Source: Candidatus Kapaibacterium sp. (GTDB lineage Bacteria; Bacteroidota; Ignavibacteria; Kapaibacteriales; UBA2268). Taken from it: a DNA stretch of 64,000 nt. Shown piece by piece: positions 50,097 through 59,214 of the stretch. The first letter of the stretch is position 1, and each line of letters opens with the position of its first letter. The notes beneath the pieces are model-generated. The model saw only the letters and a program-made list of their open reading frames with translations. It made no database searches and had not been told where the DNA came from. The translations under genes were made by a program, and so were the position numbers. The stretch covers positions 131,635-195,634 of the forward strand of contig CALHGZ010000004.1 of assembly GCA_938031175.1 (NCBI GenBank). The letters are read 5' to 3'.

Positions 50097-51437
50097 ATGA
50101 ATATAGTAATAATTGGTGCTGGGGACATTGGTTATAACCTCGCTAAAAAGCTTATACCCGAAAAGCATAATATCTCAATTATTGAAATAGACCATTCTCA
50201 TTATAAGCGTGCAAATGATAATCTTGATGCATTGGTTATTGAAGGGAGTGGTTCAAGCTTGAAATCGCTTTACGAGGCAAATATTAAAGATGCTCATATT
50301 CTTGTAGCTATTTCGAATTCTGATGAAACTAATCTAATAGCCTGTCAAATAGCCAAAAAAATTGGTGTGCCATTAACTTTAGCAAGAGTAAAGAATTCGG
50401 AATTTATTTCCAACGAATTTGTCCTTTCTCAAGCAGAGCTTGGAGTTGATTATTTAATTCAACCAGAGTTAGTAACAACAAAGGCAATAGTGCGATTAAT
50501 TAAACAGGCTAATGCTACTGATATATTGGAACTTGAAAATGGGAATTTGCTGATTATTGGGTTGAGATTAGATAAAAAAGCTGAAATCTTGGATACTAAT
50601 CTATCGGAACTTGGTAAGAAATTCGGCAATCCACCTGTCAATATCGTAGCTATAAAAAGGCGTTTATTTACAATCATACCTCGAGGAAATGATAGGTTGT
50701 TAAATACAGACCAGATTTTTGTGATGCTACATCGTGAATATCTACCCGAAGCTCTGAAATTACTTGGTAAATCTGAAAAAAATTTAACTAACATAATGAT
50801 TATTGGTGGGGGAACTATTGGTAAATTAATTGCTAAAGAATTAGAGGATTCAATAAATATTAAAATTATTGAAAAAGACGAACGCAAAGCTGAACAACTT
50901 GCAGCGGAATTAAGGCGTTCACTTGTTATTAATGGTGATGGGAGCGATTTGGATTTGCTTGCATACGAAGGAATAACTGATATGGATGAATTCATAGCAG
51001 TTACTGGCGATGATGAAATAAACATTATTACTTGTCTGGTGGCAAATCATTTGAAAGTGCAAAGAACTATTGCTCTTATAAAAAAGTCCGAATATACTTC
51101 ATTGATGCCTGCAATTGGAATACATTCGGTGGTTAGTAAACAGCTAATAACTGTTAATACCATACAGAAATTTATTCGTAGTAGTCAGTTGTCCTTTTAT
51201 GCAGAAATTCCTGGTATTGATGCTGAAATATTAGAATTAAATGCTAATGCAAAATCCAAAATTATTAACAAGCAAATTAAAGATTTGAATTTTCCAAAAA
51301 ATGCAATCATTGGAGCTATTGTAAAAAAGAGTAATGAGATTGTGATTCCAAAGGGGAATTCAATTATCGAAGATGGTGATAAAGTTGTGGTTCTGGCAAT
51401 GCCTTCGGCGATTAAGGATATTGAAAAATACTTTTAA
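50097..51437 (+). CDS. trkA: Trk system K+ uptake regulator TrkA
   Basis: Two Rossmann/RCK halves: MNIVIIGAGDIGYNLAKKL and IMIIGGGTIGKLIAKEL. Confidence 0.93.
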   Translation: MNIVIIGAGDIGYNLAKKLIPEKHNISIIEIDHSHYKRANDNLDALVIEGSGSSLKSLYEANIKDAHILVAISNSDETNLIACQIAKKIGVPLTLARVKNSEFISNEFVLSQAELGVDYLIQPELVTTKAIVRLIKQANATDILELENGNLLIIGLRLDKKAEILDTNLSELGKKFGNPPVNIVAIKRRLFTIIPRGNDRLLNTDQIFVMLHREYLPEALKLLGKSEKNLTNIMIIGGGTIGKLIAKELEDSINIKIIEKDERKAEQLAAELRRSLVINGDGSDLDLLAYEGITDMDEFIAVTGDDEINIITCLVANHLKVQRTIALIKKSEYTSLMPAIGIHSVVSKQLITVNTIQKFIRSSQLSFYAEIPGIDAEILELNANAKSKIINKQIKDLNFPKNAIIGAIVKKSNEIVIPKGNSIIEDGDKVVVLAMPSAIKDIEKYF

Positions 51438-51442
51438 TTATA

Positions 51443-52888
51443 ATGCTTAACATTAAGTCTATATTAAGGATTTCAGGCTTTTTACTCATATTTTTGGCGG
51501 TTGTTTTATTATTTCCGCTTATATTTTCATTATATTACCAGGATGGAGTTTATTTTAGCTTCATCATAGCAATTTTGTTGAGCTTACTTTTAGGTTTGGG
51601 GCTTATATTGTTGATTAAAAAAGATGAGGAAATTAAGCATAAAGAAGGCTTAGCAATTGTTACTTTCGGATGGTTATTGCTAACTGCATTTGGCTGTATT
51701 CCCTACATTTATTCCGGTATAGTACAAACATTTACAGATGCTTTTTTCGAAACCATGTCTGGTTTTACAACTACTGGAGCTTCGATATTTAGTGATGTTG
51801 AAACTTTGCCAAAAAGTATTTTGTTGTGGCGTGCTATGACAAATTGGCTTGGTGGAATGGGTATCATTGTACTTTCTCTTGCTATATTACCTTTTTTAGG
51901 GATTGGTGGTATGCAATTATTTAAAGCGGAAGTGCCTGGACCATTTGCTGATAAATTGAAACCAAGAATAAAAGAAACTGCGAAAATTTTATGGTCTGTT
52001 TATATTTCTATTACTGCACTCGAAGTGATTATTTTAAGTTTGGCTGGCATGGATTTTTTTGATTCACTCTGTCATTCATTGGCAACAATGGCTACTGGTG
52101 GATTTTCTCCAAAAAATAACAGTATTGCTTTTTATAATAATTCTATAATTGAATTTATTATAATGATATTTATGATTATTGCTGGTACAAATTTTTCATT
52201 ACATTATAAATTTATTAAAGGCAATTTAGGTATTTACCAAAAAAATGGAGAATTTAGAATATATATTTTTACCTTATTATTGGCAATTGTATTAATTTTT
52301 CTAATCAATTATAAAGTACAAGATTTTAGTTTATTCGATAATTTAAGATACAGTGCATTTCAGGTAGTGTCATTAATGACTACAACAGGTTTTGTTACTT
52401 TTGATTATGAAAATTGGCATTTAGGCACAAACTTTATTCTTTTAATACTGATGTTTATTGGTGGTTCTGCTGGCTCTACTGCGGGCGGTCTAAAGGTTTT
52501 AAGAATAATGATAATTGTACAGATAATATTTAAAGAATTAACTAAACTATTACATCCCAATGCTATTGTTAGCATAAAAATTGGGAATATGGCTATTGAT
52601 AAAGCTGTTGTATTTAATATTTTAGCCTTTTTTATTGCCTATATTTTTATTGCTTTGCTATCAATATTAGTTATGCTCTTGCTCGGTTTGGATTTTTGGT
52701 CATCCATAGGGAGCGTTGCTGCGACTATAAATAACATAGGACCAGGATTTGGAATTGTTGGTCCTGTCAAAAATTATGCTTCTGTTCCTGAGATTGGCAA
52801 ATGGATTTTGTCTTTTCTAATGCTGATTGGAAGGCTTGAAGTTTTTACTGTTATTGTTATCATTATGCCATCTTTTTGGAAGAAGTAG
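51443..52888 (+). CDS. trkH: Trk system K+ transporter TrkH
   Basis: Four filter-like motifs TTTGAS, MATGGFS, TTTGFV, NNIGPGFG; NWLGGMGIIVLSLAILP. Confidence 0.93.
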   Translation: MLNIKSILRISGFLLIFLAVVLLFPLIFSLYYQDGVYFSFIIAILLSLLLGLGLILLIKKDEEIKHKEGLAIVTFGWLLLTAFGCIPYIYSGIVQTFTDAFFETMSGFTTTGASIFSDVETLPKSILLWRAMTNWLGGMGIIVLSLAILPFLGIGGMQLFKAEVPGPFADKLKPRIKETAKILWSVYISITALEVIILSLAGMDFFDSLCHSLATMATGGFSPKNNSIAFYNNSIIEFIIMIFMIIAGTNFSLHYKFIKGNLGIYQKNGEFRIYIFTLLLAIVLIFLINYKVQDFSLFDNLRYSAFQVVSLMTTTGFVTFDYENWHLGTNFILLILMFIGGSAGSTAGGLKVLRIMIIVQIIFKELTKLLHPNAIVSIKIGNMAIDKAVVFNILAFFIAYIFIALLSILVMLLLGLDFWSSIGSVAATINNIGPGFGIVGPVKNYASVPEIGKWILSFLMLIGRLEVFTVIVIIMPSFWKK

Positions 52889-53716
52889 TCATTTCTTCTT
52901 TAAATTTATATCAACTCTATATTCAAGTTTATTGCCAAATGAAGATAATTTGGCATTGTGGAGAATAAGATTGTATTTTTCAGGGAGTCCATTTTTTGTA
53001 TTTGTTATAGGTGGAAGCTCGATATTTGTATCAAATATTAATGGTATTGCTATTGGTTTTATTATTTCGGAAGTTTTGAATTGAAAATTATGAGAATATG
53101 GTATTTTCCAGGTTAGGAGATTTATGGTGAATTTTGCTTTCAAAATTATATTTTGGGGTTTAGGTTTAATAATGAGTTGATTTTTTAAGTCTGTTAAAAT
53201 TTGGAAGACAATATTTTCATCGATCATAATTTCAACATCAGGAGTAGCTCGTGCTTTTAAACCAGTATGTGTTCCTGAAATGGAGATATTTCCTTTGCCA
53301 TAAATTGAAATATCGCTTTCAATTGAATTATCTTTTAAAGCTGTAAAATTGAACTTTTTTAAGTCCAAAATAACATTTCCAGTGTCAATGCTTATGGAAT
53401 TTTTATAATTAATACCGACTACATTTTTATTTTCGGATATGAAATCAGGGGAATTTTCGAAATAAATATAAATATCATCTTTTTTTTCACTGCTTAATTT
53501 GCTGAAAATTTTATTGAATATACTTTGGTGCATTTGGATTATGAGATCATTTCCCTTTGGAATAGTATATTCTTGTGAAATTATAGCTTTTTCAGCTCTT
53601 TCTATACTTGTTTTATATTGCTGAATTTGTTTTTCGGATTGTTCAATGGTTGGAATATCCATAGTTTTGCAGCTTATTACAAAGATGACTGACACTATGA
53701 TAAAAATTGCCCTCAT
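52889..53716 (-). CDS. Hypothetical lipoprotein
   Basis: Lipobox-like VISCK; downstream partner of 53716-54462. Confidence 0.5.
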   Translation of the reverse strand: MRAIFIIVSVIFVISCKTMDIPTIEQSEKQIQQYKTSIERAEKAIISQEYTIPKGNDLIIQMHQSIFNKIFSKLSSEKKDDIYIYFENSPDFISENKNVVGINYKNSISIDTGNVILDLKKFNFTALKDNSIESDISIYGKGNISISGTHTGLKARATPDVEIMIDENIVFQILTDLKNQLIIKPKPQNIILKAKFTINLLTWKIPYSHNFQFKTSEIIKPIAIPLIFDTNIELPPITNTKNGLPEKYNLILHNAKLSSFGNKLEYRVDINLKKK

Positions 53717-54462
53717 TAATTTATTGATATTTGATTTATGTTCATTAAAATCACTACATTGTCAGGAATGATTAAAACATCTTCTACTGAAATGCTATAA
53801 TTAATTATTCGCTTCGGTAAGTTTAATTTAGCGTTTATTTTATCTTTAAAGACTAACGAAGTTTCTTTTAATTCAAATGTATTATTGAAATTGATCGGTA
53901 ATTTTATTGGTTCGAATTTTTGGCTTAACTCGGCTAAATTTATTTTGATCATATTTTCGATTATTCCACCTGCTGATGCAATTAACCCTTTTGTTAGAGC
54001 CTTAGGTGATATATTGAACGGTTCAAATTTTATCGTAATATGATTTTTTTCAATTGCAAAAGCAAGTATACAATCCATTGATAACAAGACAGTAATGTCA
54101 TATTTTTTATTAAAAGCTTCTAAATCGAGCGAAATTATAGCAGAACCATAATTGAGCTTGCTTGAAATGTTAGTAATTTTATAGATTGTATTTTTATCTA
54201 ATTGACCTGTTGAACCGATGTATTCATTCAATATCTGATTAAGGAATTTATGGCTCAATGTTAGACTAAAATCGGCTTTTTCAATTGCTTTTTCTAATAG
54301 TTTGCCAGCCATTTTACCTACATATTCGCTTCTTATTTCGAGCATTTTGGCTTCGCGGGCTTTTTCGAATTGCAATGGGTCAATATCGACACCCGATACT
54401 TTTTTTATAATTGAGCAGGATGAAATTGATAGGAATAATATTAGTGCAATTATTAATTTCAT
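53716..54462 (-). CDS. Hypothetical lipoprotein
   Basis: Lipobox-like ISSCS; shares one nucleotide with the downstream ORF. Confidence 0.5.
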   Translation of the reverse strand: MKLIIALILFLSISSCSIIKKVSGVDIDPLQFEKAREAKMLEIRSEYVGKMAGKLLEKAIEKADFSLTLSHKFLNQILNEYIGSTGQLDKNTIYKITNISSKLNYGSAIISLDLEAFNKKYDITVLLSMDCILAFAIEKNHITIKFEPFNISPKALTKGLIASAGGIIENMIKINLAELSQKFEPIKLPINFNNTFELKETSLVFKDKINAKLNLPKRIINYSISVEDVLIIPDNVVILMNINQISIN

Positions 54463-54528
54463 ACGAATTGTATTTTAATTCAATTTCAAATATAACTAAT
54501 GTTGGAATAGTTAGCAGATGAAATAGTA

Positions 54529-56421
54529 TTATTTTATTTTTTTTGCTTTAATTCGGGTAAGTAATTGAGAAGCATACTGTGGATCTAACTCAATGAGTTG
54601 GGAGTATTTTTCTTCAGCTTTTTCAATATTGCCGGTTTCTAAATAGGCTATGCCGAGATTATATAGGGCAAGCGATAAATCGGGTTGCAATTCAATAGCT
54701 TTTTCAAAGAAGCTAATGGCTTCGTCGTAGTCTTCACTATTGTGTAAAATTTGGCCTAGACAATTATATCCTTCAGCAAAATCAGGTAGAATTTTGAGGC
54801 ATCTTTCGAGAGATGCAATTGCATCTTTACTTCTTTCGAGATATGCATAGAGTAGTCCAAGATGAAAATGGGCAGATGCAAGTTTGGGATTGTTTTCAAC
54901 AGCTGCTCTTAAATATCGTATTGCTGATTGCCATCTGCCGTTATGAGCACAGCTCAACCCTAAATACAAATCAGCTTCCGCTGATTTAGGCTGAATTTCT
55001 TTTGCCTTCATAAAATATTCTATTGCTTTATTGTATTGTTCTAAGACATCATATGCTATTCCGATACGTATATATGCATTTTCATTATCAGGCTTTAAAT
55101 TTATCACTTCTTTGAAAGCAATTATAGCTACAGAGCATTCATATTTTGATTTTGTTTGCTTTCCTAGTCTTAAGTGTGCTTCACCTAAGCCAAAATATGC
55201 AACGGGCAGGTAAGGTTTAAGTGTAGTAGCAAATTGGAAAGATTTGATAGCTTCTATATAATCTTCTTTCAAAAGATTAATAATACCAAGCCCAATGTAG
55301 CTATCAACTAAATTTGGGTTAATAGTTTTTGCGTTTGTAAATGCCTCAATTGCATCGTTATATTTTTTTTGGCTGATGTTGATTACACCTAACCAAATGT
55401 ATGCCGAATAGTCATTAGGATTATATGCTAACATTCGATTAAATACTTCAATGGCTTTGTCAAATTTTTGTAAATACCAATAGCAGATGCCTAATTCAAT
55501 CAAACCTTCGCTTGAATTTGGACTGATAGCAAAGTATTGTTTAAATATCTCTACTGCTTCTTCATAATTTCCTGTTTTATGGTACGAACGTCCTAACATT
55601 AGATATGATTCTTCTGCTTCGGGGTGCTGTTCGATGGATTTTTTTAATGATTGAATTGCTTCGTTGTAACGCTCGCTTTGATAATAATTTATTCCAAATT
55701 TATAAGATAAACCGGGATAATTTGGATTAATAGCGGCTAATTTATTCAGTACATCAATTGATTTATCATAATCACCAATATGATAGTAAATAACAGCGAG
55801 ATTATTTAAGGCATCGACATTATTTGGGCTAAATTTCAATGAATTATTGAAAGCTTCAATGGATTTTTCAAGATAATTAAGTGTATAATAATTAATTCCA
55901 AGATTGAAATGGGCATAGCTGTGTTTTGGCTCAATTTTTATACATTCTTCGAAAAATTCATTGCTGAGTTCTAATTTATTCAGAGATGAATATAGCATTC
56001 CTAAATTATAGTATGCTTCAAAAAATCTTGGTTGTATAGAAATTGCCTTTTTAAATGCACTTATTGCATTGTCATAATTTCCAGTTGATTCATAGATGAC
56101 CCCGAGTAGATTAAATGCTTCGGGATAATCTGATTTGAGCTTAAGTGCTTTACTGCAAAAATGCAGTGCCTCATTATACTTGTTTAGTTTGGAATATGAA
56201 TAAGCAAGTTTAAAAATAGCTTCAGCAAAATCTGGTTGATAGGAAATTATGTCATTTAAAATATCAATGGCATTGTTATAGCGTTCTTCTTTAATTAATG
56301 AAATTGCTCTTGAAAATTGTGATTTAATTTCTTTATTGTATTTATTAGCAACATCTGTTGTTAAACTGTCGTGTAACAGATTGAGGTTATTATTTGTCTT
56401 ATTTATTTGTCCCAGTTTCAT
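54529..56421 (-). CDS. TPR-repeat protein
   Basis: Array of 34-residue TPR units across nearly the whole protein (e.g. AFNLLGVIYESTGNYDNAISAFKKAISIQPRF). Confidence 0.93.
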   Translation of the reverse strand: MKLGQINKTNNNLNLLHDSLTTDVANKYNKEIKSQFSRAISLIKEERYNNAIDILNDIISYQPDFAEAIFKLAYSYSKLNKYNEALHFCSKALKLKSDYPEAFNLLGVIYESTGNYDNAISAFKKAISIQPRFFEAYYNLGMLYSSLNKLELSNEFFEECIKIEPKHSYAHFNLGINYYTLNYLEKSIEAFNNSLKFSPNNVDALNNLAVIYYHIGDYDKSIDVLNKLAAINPNYPGLSYKFGINYYQSERYNEAIQSLKKSIEQHPEAEESYLMLGRSYHKTGNYEEAVEIFKQYFAISPNSSEGLIELGICYWYLQKFDKAIEVFNRMLAYNPNDYSAYIWLGVINISQKKYNDAIEAFTNAKTINPNLVDSYIGLGIINLLKEDYIEAIKSFQFATTLKPYLPVAYFGLGEAHLRLGKQTKSKYECSVAIIAFKEVINLKPDNENAYIRIGIAYDVLEQYNKAIEYFMKAKEIQPKSAEADLYLGLSCAHNGRWQSAIRYLRAAVENNPKLASAHFHLGLLYAYLERSKDAIASLERCLKILPDFAEGYNCLGQILHNSEDYDEAISFFEKAIELQPDLSLALYNLGIAYLETGNIEKAEEKYSQLIELDPQYASQLLTRIKAKKIK

Positions 56422-56802
56422 TTTTTTCTAAAGTCCATAAATTTTGTCATCTATATATTCTTATTTCGTAAAATTTAAAATAATCTTTAAATCTAAGCTA
56501 TTAAACAAGCATTATTCGGTTTTAATAAATAATTTTTTAATTTGATAAGGATATGATTCGATAAATTCAGCAATAATTTCGGAACAAAAGGATAAAATTT
56601 AAAACATAACATTCATTGATATATTTGGCATTGTTTATAAGATAATTCCTGAATTGAAGAATTTACAATATTATTTTTTACAAAGCATAGGTTTCCTTTT
56701 TTAATATTATTCCATTCTTCAATTTTATGACAAAGAAATAAATTGAATTTGAATTAATTTATTGTTTATGATGGGAAATTAGAGCAGTCATTTACAGGTA
56801 AG

Positions 56803-57168
56803 CTAAGTTCGGTTTACTTCTTCCAAAGCCTCATCGAAAGTTTTGCAGATTGGAATTACTTTGTTTAGTTGCACAATATTGAATATATTCATAATATAAT
56901 CATTTGCATTATAGATGACAATTTTGCCACCAATTTTTTTTATGATAGAGTTACCGGATAAAATAGCTCCAATTGTATTAGATGAGAGATAGTCAGCGTC
57001 TTGTAAATCGAGCAAAATTTTGGATTTACCTTGTTTTGATAGTTCGCGGAAGGTTTCTCTAATAATTGTTACTTCTTCTGATTGTTTATTGACAGCTCTC
57101 GAAGCACCAGATAATTTTACTATTGAATAATCATCTTTATCTTCAATTGAAATTTTTAATGGTCTCAT
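56803..57168 (-). CDS. STAS domain anti-sigma factor antagonist-like protein
   Basis: KILLDLQDADYLSSNTIGAILSGNSIIKKIGGKIVIYNA. Confidence 0.8.
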   Translation of the reverse strand: MRPLKISIEDKDDYSIVKLSGASRAVNKQSEEVTIIRETFRELSKQGKSKILLDLQDADYLSSNTIGAILSGNSIIKKIGGKIVIYNANDYIMNIFNIVQLNKVIPICKTFDEALEEVNRT

Positions 57169-57239
57169 AAATTTTTAGGCTTTGTTTGACTTTTATTTTA
57201 AATACTAATATAACTATTTTTAATTACTTTTATTTTAAT

Positions 57240-58187
57240 TTAATCCATTTCGTTTATTAATTTTTTTGCAATTGCAATAGCTCCATCGAGGGCATTTCCT
57301 TTTGGCTTAAAAATTTTGAAATCCTTGTGATTTTTTATTTTTGAAATGAGAATATCGTAAAGGAGTGTCTTTGCTTCAATTATTCCACCTAATAGAGCAA
57401 CAGGTATTGGTCTAATATCAAAATGATGTTTTAAAGCTTCAATTAACTCCATAAGGTGATAGGCAGCTCTTTGAATAATTTCATGACATACTTCATCGCC
57501 TTCCACAGCACATTTCATAACTGTTGGTGTGAGCATATGATATTCAAAAGCGCGTTCGGCAAAAGCTTTTACAATTGTTCTTGGCTGTTTTATACTAATA
57601 TTGGGATACATTTCACCGAATATTTCAGTTAATTTTGTTTTTTTCCCACGTCCATCAATATCTCTTACAACAGCTGTGATTCCTTCTTTACCAATCCAGG
57701 CACCGCTTCCTTCATCATCCAGTTCGATACCCCATCCACCACATCTTACTAATTTATTTTTTTTGGTTTGCCCAAGAGCAATTGAACCTGTTCCCACGAT
57801 CATTATAATTCCTTGATCGTTTTGAAATGCACCAGCAAGAGCTAATTCAGCATCGCTTGTAACTATTAGATCATTTAAAACGATGTCTTGACCGCGTGCT
57901 AATGTTTTAATTAATTGAGTGGAACGAAGTTTTTCTTCTTCAAGCCAAACTCCAGCTAATCCAATGACAACAGCGTCTAATTCTTCTGAGCCAATATTAA
58001 CTTGTTTACAGAGGTCGTCAATAACATTTATTAATCTTTCACATGATTCACCGACTCCAACAGCTCCTATTCGGGTTGTACCAACTTTGGATTCAGCAAT
58101 TATTTTACCATCCCTATATAAAATACCACGGGTATGAGTTCCGCCACCATCAATACCAATTATAGTAAGTTCATTTTTAAAGGTCAT
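57240..58187 (-). CDS. BadF/BadG/BcrA/BcrD ATPase family protein (N-acetylglucosamine kinase-like)
   Basis: IIGIDGGGTHTRGILY, IVGTGSIALGQ, GGWGIELDDEGSGAWIGKEGI. Confidence 0.88.
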   Translation of the reverse strand: MTFKNELTIIGIDGGGTHTRGILYRDGKIIAESKVGTTRIGAVGVGESCERLINVIDDLCKQVNIGSEELDAVVIGLAGVWLEEEKLRSTQLIKTLARGQDIVLNDLIVTSDAELALAGAFQNDQGIIMIVGTGSIALGQTKKNKLVRCGGWGIELDDEGSGAWIGKEGITAVVRDIDGRGKKTKLTEIFGEMYPNISIKQPRTIVKAFAERAFEYHMLTPTVMKCAVEGDEVCHEIIQRAAYHLMELIEALKHHFDIRPIPVALLGGIIEAKTLLYDILISKIKNHKDFKIFKPKGNALDGAIAIAKKLINEMD

Positions 58188-58303
58188 ATACTTCAGTTAA
58201 AGAGTTCAACATTTAACTCTGTGTTTTCAACAAAATTTATGCCAGATAGAATTGTCCATAGTAATAAGTTTGTGTTTTCAAATTTGCTAACTAATTAAAA
58301 TAA

Positions 58304-59083
58304 TCAAGAACGAGGAGGTGACCAGCTTTTTCTATTCCATTTTACAAGTTCTATTGTTACATTTCCGACAAGGACTTTCATTTTGGCTCTGATTGGTACT
58401 TTTGATTCATCATCGCTAAACCATCCTTCGAATTTTCCTGTTAACCCATAGACACCTTCCCAGTTTGCATTGCCATTAAAAAAAATTGTTTTGATTGGAT
58501 AGTTAACCGATTTTATATTAATGTTTTCTCTTTTCCCAGAAAAGTTGAGTTCTGTGAAAGTTGTGTCGTCACCCATAAATGTCGGTATTTTATATGATTT
58601 TTTTGCATCAACAAATTGACGTGCTAAAAAGAATAAAGATAAACCATCATTCCATTTTTTGTTTGATATTAAGGTATCAGAACTTATAAGTTGTCTGTTT
58701 TCCCATTTTTCGTTAATTATAGTATTCCGCCGGTAGTCAAATGTGAGTTCCTGATATGACCAAGTATCGCTTAGGAATTTGGTGTTTCCTTTAAATCGGT
58801 AAGAGTGTGTAATATTTTTATCGAACCAGCTTTCGTAAATGGTATGTAAAGATACAAAGGGTATGCCATCGCTTGATTTTATGACCGATTTTGCTTTGAA
58901 TACTTCTTTACCACTATTTTGTTCTATTCCTTCTGATATTATTTGAATAGTTCCAAGTTTTATGCCAAGGAATCGTACTTCATACTCTAATTCTTCTCCT
59001 TCCTGATATATTGATGCAATCAGCTGGAATGGAATAAAAAAAAGAATCGTAAGTCCTTTGAAATGGTCAATTATGTGTTTCAT
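58304..59083 (-). CDS. DUF3108-like protein
   Basis: EGEELEYEVRFLGIKLGTIQI and GWFSDDESKVPIRAKMKVLVGNVTIEL; start moved from 59188 to ATG at 59083, ahead of a signal-peptide-like sequence. Confidence 0.75.
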   Translation of the reverse strand: MKHIIDHFKGLTILFFIPFQLIASIYQEGEELEYEVRFLGIKLGTIQIISEGIEQNSGKEVFKAKSVIKSSDGIPFVSLHTIYESWFDKNITHSYRFKGNTKFLSDTWSYQELTFDYRRNTIINEKWENRQLISSDTLISNKKWNDGLSLFFLARQFVDAKKSYKIPTFMGDDTTFTELNFSGKRENINIKSVNYPIKTIFFNGNANWEGVYGLTGKFEGWFSDDESKVPIRAKMKVLVGNVTIELVKWNRKSWSPPRS

Positions 59084-59146
59084 AATTTTTAATTGCATAA
59101 TTATTTTTTGATTTTTGTTTTTTAAATAGACAAAATTAAAAATTAA

Positions 59147-59205
59147 ATAGCTCATAAATGAGTTTTTGAATAAAAATACGATCTTCATTCATTTATGAGC
59201 TATTG
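59147..59205 (-). terminator. Long inverted repeat just 3' of the S41 protease gene, probable terminator
   Basis: Perfect 16-bp arms AATAGCTCATAAATGA (59147-59162) and TCATTTATGAGCTATT (59190-59205), 27-nt loop; T-rich minus-strand sequence follows. Confidence 0.6.
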
Positions 59206-59214
59206 AATAAGGCT

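Noticed and set aside
50459-51025. 188-aa minus-strand ORF opposite trkA
   Set aside because: Shadow ORF; trkA has two recognisable RCK halves covering the region.
54529-56421. Repetitive DNA in the TPR gene as a tandem repeat locus
   Set aside because: Repetition is at protein level (34-aa TPR units); nucleotide copies are diverged.
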